58,320 nt of DNA from an uncultured Christensenellaceae bacterium (GTDB lineage Bacteria > Bacillota > Clostridia > Christensenellales > Christensenellaceae): the NCBI GenBank assembly GCA_934373295.1, contig CAKROK010000004.1, forward strand, positions 1 to 58,320, written 5' to 3'. This document shows, in pieces, positions 43,801-52,234 of this stretch. Below the pieces are notes generated by a model. The model worked only from the letters and a program-made list of their open reading frames with translations, did not search any database and was not told where the DNA came from. A program made the translations under genes and the position numbers. How positions within the stretch are numbered: the stretch's first letter is position 1; each line of letters opens with the position of its first letter.

Positions 43801-46325
43801 TTCGCATCCTCCGAAAGCAGGTTTTTAGGTTGTTCTCTCTTAATATAAATCGACGAAAATACGCTGATTATCAGGTATACCACCCCGACCGCGGCTATTC
43901 CGCTTCCTACCGAAAGCACTATCGAGAGCGGCGCGAAGCTCCCGCGCACGACCGTCGCCAGCACTATCCCCAAAACGCCGCCTATCGCCGCGGGGATGAG
44001 CGTGTTTATGCCGTTCGCGGTGAGCATGAGCCGGCTCGCCTGCGCCCACCTCATTCCGCACGCATAGTATACTCCGTAGGTGCGCTTATTTAACGAGAAC
44101 TGCACGAGCGTAAAGCCGCCTATTCCGAACAACAGCAGCAGGCCCGCGATGACGGAGTGCATTATATAGACCTCCCCGCCGCCCGAGGTGAACATCTCGT
44201 TGTATTTATCTATCGCATCCTTGAAGTAATCCACCTGCGCGTATTCCCTCAAAACCTCCTTCAATTCATCCTTCTGCTCCTGCGTCACGTTTTTATCCAA
44301 TATGAGCATAAAATCAGGTTCATTATATGTATACAGACGCTTTGAATTATGAAGTATAACAGGTGTAAAGAAATCATATCGCATATTAGAAACAGACTTT
44401 AAACAATCAGTAATATCAGGAAATCCTCCGTAGCAATTAATACATCCCTGTGAAATATATGCTTCGTTAGATATCACTCCTCCGACCTTAAATCGTCGTT
44501 CAAAATCGTCTGCGGAAACTTTACCTTCAAAACTTCCGTCCTCAAAGCTCCCTTTTGCCTCTATCATTCCAGTTGGAAAACTTATTGTAAGTGTAAATTC
44601 ACTTCCGTAGGGAATTTCACCTTCCATTGATGGATTGACAACACAAGGGATTACGGCATTTTCATCTGTGGGGTCATACGAGAGCATATCTTCCCATTTT
44701 CCCTTTGAGAGGGGCAGTTTTACGTTTTTGAGGTAATTTAAGTCGAATTCTAAAAATTGCCCTTCCCATCCTTCTGCTTCATTCATAATAAAACAGCTTT
44801 CAACCGGATTCATGCAATAGCCCTTTACATAGCTTAAATCACTTATCGCCCCAATTATTTCGGTATATGCATCATTTGTATAAACATCCGGCTGTTCTCC
44901 GTATACCGTATCATTTCCGATTTTTAACATTTTCTCATCGTCAAAGCTTATTACGGCAAGCTCACTCGAATAGTTTTGCTCATAATACCGCATAAACTTG
45001 TTTCCCTCAAAAACATAGGTCATGGTATATGTAAAGCAGAGCGACACCACCAGCGAAAGAGCGATGGTGGAGAATACTCCCGAAAAATTGCGCTTTCCAT
45101 ACTGAAAGCTCAACAGATATGCGCCCTTTGCTCCGTTGGGCACGCCCGCAATGAACTGGTCTTTTTTATGCCTGCGCGGCTTTTTGGGCATTACTATCGC
45201 GCGTATCTGCGGAAAGCTAATCAGGATGCTGCCTATATAAATGAATAGAAAAATGAGCATGAATGAGCCTATCGAGGGAATACTCACGTACTTAAAGATA
45301 CCATCCGCACCCAGCTTTAACGTCGTCACGGCTATTATGCACGCCAAAAAATAGCTGAAAAGGGTGAACACGAACAGCTCCGCCAATATCACGGCGACGA
45401 CATATGAGCGCGTCGCGCCCAGCAGGCGGTATACGGCATACTGCTGTCTGTTTTCCCGTAAAAAGAACGTAAATAACCCAATTATGTTTATTATGCCCGC
45501 CAATATCGCGACGAGATATGCTGCGGCGTTCGCCCATTGCGTGACCGAATTGGTGTTTTGGAAAACTGTAATGGGGATAAACGAACACAAGCCCGTATTA
45601 TCCGAGATTATCTGCTCAAGCTGCTCTCTCTGTTCATTTGTAAAGGAGTCTTTAAATGTTATATGAAACAGCGACGTCATATCAGTAATATTTAAATACT
45701 GATCCATGGGAACTATCGCCACTTTATCCGGCCTGTTCTTGGTCTCCTCATCTCTTTCAAGTGAAAAATCCATTCCCGCGACGAATTCCTGTCCCTCCGG
45801 CATTCTGCGGAAATCGTATCGTTCATAGGTATATTGAGTAAAGTTTGTAGTACCCTTTACGGTAAAATCCCTTCCGTTGAGCGTTATGGTATCGCCCGGC
45901 TTCGCCATCTCGTCCTCGCCCAAAAAATTCTGCGTGACCACGGCGTTCATGCTGCCCTCATCGCTCTTATCAAGGTATTCCCCGCCGCGGTTAACCTCTA
46001 AATAGCGCTCATATTCCTTATATCCGATTAAATCATAGTTACTTGAAGTGTAGCTTATCGCGGTCACATATACCGCAGGAGGCAGCTCGCCTCGCTCAAA
46101 GAGATCTAAGAGCACCTCACTCTCCGAACGGGCGTCCCCGTTAGAGCGAACCTCTATTACCTTGTCCTGCATGAACATCGTGCTGCGTATATTTAAGCTC
46201 GTCGAAGCGTATGAGAAGTATATTATACCCGCAGCTGATGCCACAGTCAGTCCCAATATCAGCAGAACTGATATAAAAGGCCGTAAAAACAGCTTTTTAA
46301 TGTCGTTTAATAGTAGTTGCAACAT
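43797..46325 (-). CDS. FtsX-like ABC transporter permease with two extracytoplasmic domains
   Basis: An 842-residue permease. An N-terminal membrane helix, a first extracytoplasmic domain (about 60-265), three FtsX helices (about 275-375), another helix near 410, a second and larger extracytoplasmic domain (about 430-690) with several cysteines, then three more FtsX helices. The DNA coding for the extracytoplasmic parts (about 44290-45030 and, less strongly, 45540-45860) is visibly A+T-rich against a G+C-rich background. ATG 46325 has AAAGGA eight bases upstream; nine more open codons precede it. Cargo unknown; peptide or lipid export or antibiotic sensing are possible. Confidence 0.88.
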   Translation of the reverse strand: MLQLLLNDIKKLFLRPFISVLLILGLTVASAAGIIYFSYASTSLNIRSTMFMQDKVIEVRSNGDARSESEVLLDLFERGELPPAVYVTAISYTSSNYDLIGYKEYERYLEVNRGGEYLDKSDEGSMNAVVTQNFLGEDEMAKPGDTITLNGRDFTVKGTTNFTQYTYERYDFRRMPEGQEFVAGMDFSLERDEETKNRPDKVAIVPMDQYLNITDMTSLFHITFKDSFTNEQREQLEQIISDNTGLCSFIPITVFQNTNSVTQWANAAAYLVAILAGIINIIGLFTFFLRENRQQYAVYRLLGATRSYVVAVILAELFVFTLFSYFLACIIAVTTLKLGADGIFKYVSIPSIGSFMLIFLFIYIGSILISFPQIRAIVMPKKPRRHKKDQFIAGVPNGAKGAYLLSFQYGKRNFSGVFSTIALSLVVSLCFTYTMTYVFEGNKFMRYYEQNYSSELAVISFDDEKMLKIGNDTVYGEQPDVYTNDAYTEIIGAISDLSYVKGYCMNPVESCFIMNEAEGWEGQFLEFDLNYLKNVKLPLSKGKWEDMLSYDPTDENAVIPCVVNPSMEGEIPYGSEFTLTISFPTGMIEAKGSFEDGSFEGKVSADDFERRFKVGGVISNEAYISQGCINCYGGFPDITDCLKSVSNMRYDFFTPVILHNSKRLYTYNEPDFMLILDKNVTQEQKDELKEVLREYAQVDYFKDAIDKYNEMFTSGGGEVYIMHSVIAGLLLLFGIGGFTLVQFSLNKRTYGVYYACGMRWAQASRLMLTANGINTLIPAAIGGVLGIVLATVVRGSFAPLSIVLSVGSGIAAVGVVYLIISVFSSIYIKREQPKNLLSEDAK

Positions 46326-46427
46326 AGTTATTATCCTTTCAAATACTATCAAAGCATAGCATTCAGGGTAAAAAATATCGAAAATGCACTGTTTTTTAAA
46401 TGAAAATATAATAAATCATAATAATTT

Positions 46428-46513
46428 CCCCACCATATTTCGTTTAATTTTGCTGATGAGAGTGTTTTTAATCTAAAAAATCCCCCACCAATGACTTGTA
46501 AATTACCCCACTG
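46428..46513 (-). repeat. Three CCCCAC(C/T) direct repeats upstream of the ABC operon
   Basis: CCCCACCA at 46428 and 46483 and CCCCACTG at 46506 (plus-strand view; GTGGGG on the coding strand) occur in an A+T-rich 260-bp gap upstream of the permease gene. Spacings are 55 and 23 bp. They may be regulator-binding sites. The rest of this gap contains the MATE terminator and nothing else that I recognise. Confidence 0.4.
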
Positions 46514-46543
46514 CTATACACTTTCCATAGTCATTATATACAT

Positions 46544-46569
46544 AAAAACAGGGGGCTGTCAACCCCCTA
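46544..46569 (-). terminator. Terminator of the MATE exporter gene
   Basis: On the minus strand TAGGGGG and CCCCCTG pair around TTGACAG and are followed by TTTTTATG. Confidence 0.85.
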
Positions 46570-46585
46570 TTTCAATTATTGTTAA

Positions 46586-48007
46586 TTATATGAATTGATT
46601 GTTTTTACTATCCAACTCCCTGAAAACCTTGACTATCACGACAGCCGCGATTATAAAGGTCAAAATGTCGGATAAAGGCATGGAATATAACACGCCGTCC
46701 AGCCCGAAGAACAGCGGCAAAAGCAGCGCCAGCCCCACCCCGAAAACGACTTCACGCAGCATTGAAATCATTGTAGACGCGAAAGCTTTACCAAGTGATT
46801 GCAAATATATAAATGTTCCTTTATTTATTGTCGCCAAGACCATCATGCATAGATAAATCCTAAACGACTTCACCGCGAACTGCGTATAATACACGCTTTC
46901 ATTCGCCGCGCCGAAGATGCCGATGAGCTGATTCGGAATAATCTCTACAATTAATAAAGCGATTGCGCCCACGACGGCTTCCCATAACAGCAGCAGCTTA
47001 AACAGCGATTTTGCACGGTCAAACCTCTTTGCGCCCACGTTATAGCCCACTACAGGGATGCACCCCGCCGCCATTCCGACAGAGGTCGAGATGACTATCT
47101 GGAAAAATTTCATTACTATGCCCACTACCGCCATGGGAATCTGGGCGTATTGCGCCTGAGAAAACACCTCATCCAACGCGCCATATTTTCTTAACATATT
47201 GTTTATTGCAGCCATTGCCGCGACGAGCGATATTTGCGATAAAAAGCTCGTTAAACCTAAACTCAAGGTCTTTTTAACCACTTCGCGATCAAGCGAAAAG
47301 CTCAATTTATCGAGCAAAATTGCCTTTGAATGAAATAGATACCATACGGCGAGCGCCGCGGTCAAAATCTGACCCATTACCGTCGCGACAGCCGCGCCCA
47401 TCATCCCCCATTTAAAACAGAAAATAAATATTGGGTCGAAAATGATGTTTACGATAGCGCCCAGAAGAGTGGAGATCATCGCAAAGCGCGGGCTGCCGTC
47501 CGAGCGAATTATAGGGTTCATCGCCTGACCGAACATATAGAAAGGAATGCCCAGCGCGATGTAAAAAAAGTATTCTTGAGAGTATCTAAACGTCTCGTCG
47601 TTTACTCGACCGCCGAACATGGATAGTATCGCATCGGCAAAAATGAGATAGACCAACATTATGATTATGCTCGATGCGACGCAAAGCACAATCGAATTTC
47701 CTACGCTTTTATGTGCATTTTCCCTATCGTTTGCGCCAAGGCAGATGCTCACGAACGCACAGCATCCGTCGCCTATCATCACCGCGACGGCGAGCGCTAT
47801 CACCGTCAAGGGAAATACGACGGTGTTCGCCGCATTTCCGTAAGAGCCGAGATAGTCGGCATTTGCGATAAAAATCTGGTCAACGATGTTATAGAGCGCC
47901 GCCACGAGCAGTGAAATTATGCAGGGCAGTGCATATTTTTTCATAAGAGAGCCGAGCGGCTGTGTCTCTAAAAATGAGTTTGATTTTTCAGTCATTATGT
48001 TTTGCAT
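46586..48007 (-). CDS. MATE family multidrug/cation efflux transporter (MepA-like)
   Basis: A 473-residue membrane protein with about twelve helices and the MATE pattern: LISLL-like start with YNIVDQIFIAN, IRSDGSPRFAMISTLLGAIVNIIFDPIFIF, and the repeat PVVGYNVGA in the second half. It matches MepA-type clostridial exporters that move cationic compounds out using an ion gradient. ATG 48007 has GGAGG upstream; the ATG 12 bases earlier lies on that binding site. The leader carries a promoter and a riboswitch-like terminator hairpin. Confidence 0.92.
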   Translation of the reverse strand: MQNIMTEKSNSFLETQPLGSLMKKYALPCIISLLVAALYNIVDQIFIANADYLGSYGNAANTVVFPLTVIALAVAVMIGDGCCAFVSICLGANDRENAHKSVGNSIVLCVASSIIIMLVYLIFADAILSMFGGRVNDETFRYSQEYFFYIALGIPFYMFGQAMNPIIRSDGSPRFAMISTLLGAIVNIIFDPIFIFCFKWGMMGAAVATVMGQILTAALAVWYLFHSKAILLDKLSFSLDREVVKKTLSLGLTSFLSQISLVAAMAAINNMLRKYGALDEVFSQAQYAQIPMAVVGIVMKFFQIVISTSVGMAAGCIPVVGYNVGAKRFDRAKSLFKLLLLWEAVVGAIALLIVEIIPNQLIGIFGAANESVYYTQFAVKSFRIYLCMMVLATINKGTFIYLQSLGKAFASTMISMLREVVFGVGLALLLPLFFGLDGVLYSMPLSDILTFIIAAVVIVKVFRELDSKNNQFI

Positions 48008-48083
48008 TTTTTCCTCCATAAAAATAAGCGCGTGTCCATAAGCCGGATTTACGTCTCAGAGACAACACGCTCAAATATTTGCA

Positions 48084-48140
48084 TAAAAAATGCGTAAGCC
48101 CATTTTCCTGGACTTACGCAAACCGCTGCACGGTGAAATA
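48084..48140 (-). ncRNA. Candidate guanidine-IV (mepA motif) riboswitch with terminator
   Basis: From about the transcription start, the minus strand gives a small hairpin ACCG-TGCAG-CGGT, then an inverted repeat TGCGTAAG ... CTTACGCA (48091-48120) with loop containing CCAGGAAAATGG, then six T. This is a short aptamer-like element merged with an intrinsic terminator, upstream of a MATE gene. The guanidine-IV class (mepA RNA motif) is known from this position in Clostridia and is a transcription-on switch. I recognise the class from context and size, not from a model match. Confidence 0.5.
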
Positions 48141-48170
48141 ATTATACTCCAATAAAGCTCAAAATGTCAA
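48141..48170 (-). promoter_or_regulatory. Promoter of the MATE gene
   Basis: On the minus strand TTGACA (48170-48165) and TATAAT (48146-48141) with an 18-bp spacer; both boxes are perfect. Confidence 0.85.
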
Positions 48171-48177
48171 CAACATT

Positions 48178-48765
48178 TTATACCGTTTTGTCCGATAATT
48201 TCTCAAAGACGGCTGTTATCTGGTGATCCTGCCGCATGATAAGCTGATAATAAACGCTCACTGCGGGGTTACCGACCTCGGTCTCGCCCCTCTTTAAGAT
48301 GAATTTTTCCGTTCCGTCAGTGCCGGGCGCCCACTCAAAGCCCTCCGCGCGATAAAGCTCGGTGATGAATCCCGCCGCATAATCCATATATCTGTTGATA
48401 ATGCGCTTTGAGAGCTTGTCCTCATAAATATCCATTTTTCCCTCGACCGCGGCGAGCCACGTGAGCATGTCGTTTATCTCCTTGGGGAGCTCCGGCTCAA
48501 TATTGCCCTTTACATCGAGACACGCGGCTAATCTATCCGTGATTTCGTCCACTTTAGTTATGTATTGTGCGCTAAACTCAAGCTCCTCCCCCATGAACAT
48601 GGACGCAAGGTTCTTGTACAAGGCCGCGCGGAGGTGCATCATAAGCTCGTTTAACAGCATGGGCGGATAGTCCCAGGGATTTACCTCATCCATTATCGTA
48701 GCGACCTCGTCCGGGTCTGCGCTCAAAAGCGCACGCCTTCTTATATCTTCAAGTTTTTCGTTCAA
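48178..48765 (-). CDS. Uncharacterised 195-residue helical protein
   Basis: I do not recognise the family. The protein is soluble, acidic and mostly helical, with a repeated Leu/Met pattern (PPMLLNELMMHLRAALYKNL) and no signal peptide. TTG 48765 is the start, with GGAGAG seven bases upstream. It ends just before the MATE promoter, so it is transcribed separately from that gene. No functional clue from context. Confidence 0.6.
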   Translation of the reverse strand: MNEKLEDIRRRALLSADPDEVATIMDEVNPWDYPPMLLNELMMHLRAALYKNLASMFMGEELEFSAQYITKVDEITDRLAACLDVKGNIEPELPKEINDMLTWLAAVEGKMDIYEDKLSKRIINRYMDYAAGFITELYRAEGFEWAPGTDGTEKFILKRGETEVGNPAVSVYYQLIMRQDHQITAVFEKLSDKTV

Positions 48766-48817
48766 TTAAGCTCTCCTTTTAATATATAAAAAATAATAAA
48801 ATAATTTAGCACAGCAT

Positions 48818-49354
48818 TCAGCCGATATACTTCAAAATCTCGTCTGTGCTCTTTCTGGATTTTTCGCGCAGGGTGTCATCCTTAGCGTATCCGACGCATA
48901 TCACAAGGCGAATTTTCTCCTCCTCGCCAATGCCCAAAAGCTCCTTTAGCGCAGGCTCGTCAAAGCAGCCTAAAATGCACGTCGAAAGGCCCTCATCTAT
49001 CGCGGCATAGCACAGGCCCGCCGCGGCTATTCCTATGTCGATCTGCGCATAATGCTGGCTGTTTATATGCTCCAAAAGGCGTCTTAACAGCTTGACTTTC
49101 TGCTCACAAATGACTATAAATGACGGGCAATCAGCCGTATATTTGTTTAAGCCGAGCTGTTGGGTGCATTTTGCTACCTTTGGCGAGAGAGTCTCGTCGT
49201 TTACAACGTAGAACTTCCATGGCTGACTGTTGCACGCGCTGGGCGAAAGAGACGCGCTCGCTATCATGTTTTCAAGCTGTTCTTTAGTAGGGCGGCGCGT
49301 AGGGTCATAATCGCGGCAGCTCTGCCGTTTTTGCGCATATTCTCTGAAATTCAT
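48818..49354 (-). CDS. Nitroreductase family protein, copy 2
   Basis: A 178-residue FMN-dependent nitroreductase-like protein: RQSCRDYDPTRRP (FMN-phosphate-binding Arg and Ser), SPSACNSQPWKFYVV and EGLSTCILGCFDE. It is short for the family, like clostridial members of this subgroup. It is a clear paralogue of the gene immediately upstream (49371-49904), with colinear motifs. GAGAGG lies upstream of the ATG. Substrate unknown. Confidence 0.9.
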   Translation of the reverse strand: MNFREYAQKRQSCRDYDPTRRPTKEQLENMIASASLSPSACNSQPWKFYVVNDETLSPKVAKCTQQLGLNKYTADCPSFIVICEQKVKLLRRLLEHINSQHYAQIDIGIAAAGLCYAAIDEGLSTCILGCFDEPALKELLGIGEEEKIRLVICVGYAKDDTLREKSRKSTDEILKYIG

Positions 49355-49370
49355 AGTAAAAAACCTCTCA

Positions 49371-49904
49371 TTATATATTATCGACTATTTCATCGAGCAT
49401 TTTGCGTTTTTTTACTCGATGCGAGTCCGTTTTAGCATATCCAACGCACACGACGAGCTTGACCCTGCGGTTTCGTTTAAGCCCGAGCAGGCGCTTTATC
49501 GCGCGCTCGTCAAACCAACCGAGTATGCATGTCGAAAGCCCCTCGTCCATCGCGGCATAGCATAAATTCATGGTCGAAATGCCTATATCGATATCAGTAT
49601 ACTTGTATTTGACGAATTTGTCACGCACTTTTCTCTCGTAAAGAAGCGGCTCATCGCATATCACGATAAATGCGGGGCAATTGCTCGTGAATTTGTTCAT
49701 GTTCATGGACTGCGTGCATTTTGCGAGCTTCGCCGAAAGCTCCGGCTCATCTACTATAAAAAAACGCCAGGGCTGGGTGTTACATGCGCTGGGCGATAAG
49801 CGCGCCATGTCGCATATTTTTATAAGCTGCTCTCTCGACGGCCTTTTGTCAATGTCAAAACTCCGGCAGCTCTCCCTGTTTAAAAGCATATCATGAAAAT
49901 TCAT
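49371..49904 (-). CDS. Nitroreductase family protein, copy 1
   Basis: A 177-residue FMN-dependent nitroreductase-like protein: NRESCRSFDIDKRP, SPSACNTQPWRFFIV and EGLSTCILGWFDE. ATG 49904 is placed just after the stop of the phosphatase gene with AAGGGG upstream; 14 further open codons overlap that gene and are unlikely. Tandem duplication with the downstream gene is evident from the shared layout. The C-terminus is more basic (VKKRKMLDE). Confidence 0.9.
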   Translation of the reverse strand: MNFHDMLLNRESCRSFDIDKRPSREQLIKICDMARLSPSACNTQPWRFFIVDEPELSAKLAKCTQSMNMNKFTSNCPAFIVICDEPLLYERKVRDKFVKYKYTDIDIGISTMNLCYAAMDEGLSTCILGWFDERAIKRLLGLKRNRRVKLVVCVGYAKTDSHRVKKRKMLDEIVDNI

Positions 49905-49905
49905 C

Positions 49906-50367
49906 TCATAGCCCCTTTTTAAGCAGAAAATCGAGAAGCGCGGCACAGCCTGTCTTGATATTGTCGTATGTCACGTCGAAATTCCCCGTATACCACGGGT
50001 CTGCGATATCGCGATCAATGCCCGCAAAACTCAAAAGCAGATGCACCTTATTGTCGGCATCCTCCCCTATCACGCGGCGCAAATTGCTCAAATTATACCT
50101 CTCCATAGCGATTATATAGTCAAAACGGCGATAATCCTCAACCGTAATCTGCCGCGAGTGGTGTGTATGAACGGGCACGCCGACCTGCCTTAGCTTTCTA
50201 AGAGTCCCCGAATGGACGCCGTTTCCGATCTCCTCCCGACTCGTCGCCGCAGAGTCGATCTCAAAAACATCCTCCAACCCCCTCTTTGAAACCATGTCTT
50301 CAAAAACAAATTGTGCCATTGGCGAGCGGCAGATGTTGCCGTGGCACACGAACAGAACCTTTATCAT
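49906..50367 (-). CDS. Low-molecular-weight protein-tyrosine-phosphatase
   Basis: A 153-residue phosphatase with the active-site loop VCHGNICRSPMAQF (C-x5-R-S) and the acid Asp in DPWYTGNFD. It may counteract a tyrosine kinase that controls exopolysaccharide synthesis, or act on other phosphoproteins. ATG 50367 has AAGGGA upstream; nine open codons before it lack a binding site. It ends two bases before the nitroreductase start, so the three genes form an operon. Confidence 0.92.
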   Translation of the reverse strand: MIKVLFVCHGNICRSPMAQFVFEDMVSKRGLEDVFEIDSAATSREEIGNGVHSGTLRKLRQVGVPVHTHHSRQITVEDYRRFDYIIAMERYNLSNLRRVIGEDADNKVHLLLSFAGIDRDIADPWYTGNFDVTYDNIKTGCAALLDFLLKKGL

Positions 50368-50546
50368 CTGAATTATCCCTTCAAAAAACTCCATTTAACA
50401 GATTTATTGTACCATATCGAGGCCGTGATTTACACATCAAATTTCAAACGGCGCGAGTTTACGGCTCGCTGAAGCCGAGAACGGATGCATAGCAAAAAAT
50501 TCGTTAGACATCATAGTCGGGAAATCCATTCGTCAAACCCTAATTA

Positions 50547-50576
50547 TTGACATGAACGCACACAGCGTGCTATATT
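50547..50576 (+). promoter_or_regulatory. Promoter directly before a membrane protein gene
   Basis: TTGACA (50547-50552) and TATATT (50571-50576) with an 18-bp spacer. The ATG at 50584 is only seven bases after the -10 box, so transcription would start at or beside the start codon. Confidence 0.65.
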
Positions 50577-50583
50577 ATTCTCT

Positions 50584-51528
50584 ATGAAAGAGAGAAAGTT
50601 GAGCGCCAAAAACGTCATAAAAAGCGTATTGAGCCCGCCTGTAAAGGCATGTTTTTTGATACAACTTTCCGCAACAGCGCTGTTGGTCACGGTTTTTTCA
50701 TTAAAACTCTTTGATACGTTTATCTCTTATCTATCGTATATTTACGCGATATATGCGTTCATCACATCTCTCTTTTTAATTCGTCGAATTTTCCCGACCG
50801 CAAAGGAAAAGCTCACAAATATAAGCATTGTAAACCGCATTGGCAATATTCCGTTTGTACACAGGCTGATTTATGACCTTACTTTCAGGGGAATAACCTC
50901 GATTTATCAGGGCTTGGCGCTCAATATAATCTATGTCCTTTTTCGCATTGTAACCGCGATAATATATCAGTCGGCATGGCTATGGTCCGTCGCGGGCTAT
51001 TACATCCTGCTCATCGCCGCAAGAGCCTCGCTCATTCACTGCGTGCGCACGGAAAGAAGCTGTACCAACGCCGTCGACCGCCTAATGCAGGAGTATAAGG
51101 GCTATCGTCTATGCGGCGTTTTGATGCTCGCTCTGCACACAGGGATGAGCGGAATGGTGATTCAGATGGTCTTTAACGAACAGCACTTCGTATATCCCGG
51201 ATATTTTATATACGTCATGGCTATCATCACGATTTATCATGTAATCGCCGCCGTTGTAAACCTTATAAGATTTTGGAAGCTCAAAAACCCAGTGATCTAT
51301 GCGTCAAAAATGCTGGCTTTTGTGGGCGCTCTGATGTCCGCAGTGACGCTCCAGGCGGCCGTCCTCGCGCGATTCGGCAGCAGCATCAATACCAACCGCC
51401 TGATAAACGGCATCGTCGGAAACGCGGTCTGCCTTATCGCGGCGATGATCTCACTTTTTATGATAATCGACGGAAATATTCGAATATCCAATCTAAAGAA
51501 GAAAATCACGGCTGCAAAAATCGCATAG
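50584..51528 (+). CDS. Uncharacterised polytopic membrane protein
   Basis: A 314-residue protein with about eight hydrophobic helices in pairs separated by short basic loops (for example LIRRIFPTAKEKL, HCVRTERSCTNAVDRL, RFWKLKNP). No catalytic motif or known family signature is visible to me. Helices such as AVTLQAAVLARFGSSINTNR are rich in small residues. The start is uncertain: ATG 50584 lies at the predicted transcription start, and TTG 50599 (codon 6) has GAGAGAAAG before it. It converges on the GH36 gene and the tail remnant. Confidence 0.65.
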   Translation: MKERKLSAKNVIKSVLSPPVKACFLIQLSATALLVTVFSLKLFDTFISYLSYIYAIYAFITSLFLIRRIFPTAKEKLTNISIVNRIGNIPFVHRLIYDLTFRGITSIYQGLALNIIYVLFRIVTAIIYQSAWLWSVAGYYILLIAARASLIHCVRTERSCTNAVDRLMQEYKGYRLCGVLMLALHTGMSGMVIQMVFNEQHFVYPGYFIYVMAIITIYHVIAAVVNLIRFWKLKNPVIYASKMLAFVGALMSAVTLQAAVLARFGSSINTNRLINGIVGNAVCLIAAMISLFMIIDGNIRISNLKKKITAAKIA

Positions 51529-51590
51529 TTACTTATGCTCCCGATGCAATTGAATTTGCAAACCGTACGTTGCAGCTATCTTTTACCACA

Positions 51591-51672
51591 AAAAATCCCT
51601 CTCCGTATAGGAAAGGGATTCTTTGTTTAGTCGTTTACTTATTTCTTGGTAGTGACCGTTTTAGCCTTTGAC
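51591..51672 (-). pseudogene. Remnant of a third exoprotein tail with its terminator
   Basis: On the minus strand, from GTCAAAGGC to the end of a GGGATTTTTTG tract, this 82-bp segment matches the GH2 3' end at 16375-16458 with about four differences: it still encodes SKAKTVTTKK and a stop, then the same spacer and terminator hairpin. It lies 35 bp past the GH36 stop and is closer to the GH2 copy than to the GH36 gene's own 3' end. Confidence 0.8.
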
Positions 51673-51706
51673 TACCCGCAAGGGGGAGTAAAGCACCTAA
51701 TGCAGC

Positions 51707-52234
51707 TTATTTTTTAGTAGTAACCGACTTCGCCTTAGACCACGCGGAGTAAACATTATAGTTCTTTCCGCTTATTTTGGTGGTCTTATAGCTTCTGACG
51801 CGAACGTAGTACTTGGTCTTTGCCTTGAGCTTTGTTACCGTCTTTGAAGTCGTCGTATACTTCGTTATAGTATATTGCTTCGTCGTCTTTGAAGTAAACT
51901 TGGAGGACGTCGAATACTGTACCTGATAGCCCGTCACGTAGCTCTGCTTAACCCATGTCGCCTTGAAGCCCTTGGAGAGCGCCATCAGCTTGGATACGCT
52001 CATCTGCTTTCCGCGGATAGCGAACGTGAGCGTCTTTGAGCCGGTGTAGCTGCCCTTCATGGTGATCTTTACGGTGTACGTTCCGGGCGTCTTTCTGCCC
52101 GAAGCGTATGTGGCCGTGTAATTCGACGAATCCACCTTGGCGCCGTTCGCATCCGTCACCGTGACAGCGGGCTTTTTGACCTTACCGTCATAGGTATAGA
52201 GCGTCGCAGACAGCTTGACCTTTAAGGTGCTGAT
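51707..52234 (-). repeat. Shared 175-codon C-terminal cassette, copy 2
   Basis: The last 175 codons of the GH36 protein, aligned with the cassette in the GH2 gene without gaps. The last 50 residues are almost identical at protein level, but codons differ (for example CGCGTGGTCTAAGGCGAAG against CGCATGGTCAAAGGCTAAA), so the copies are not a fresh duplication. Confidence 0.85.

Noticed and set aside
48022..48075. CCGGCTTAT in the MATE leader resembling the 3' conserved part of RNase P RNA
   Set aside because: Only a short match. The rest of RNase P RNA, including the GAGGAAAGTCC region, is absent, and the segment is about 50 nt long.
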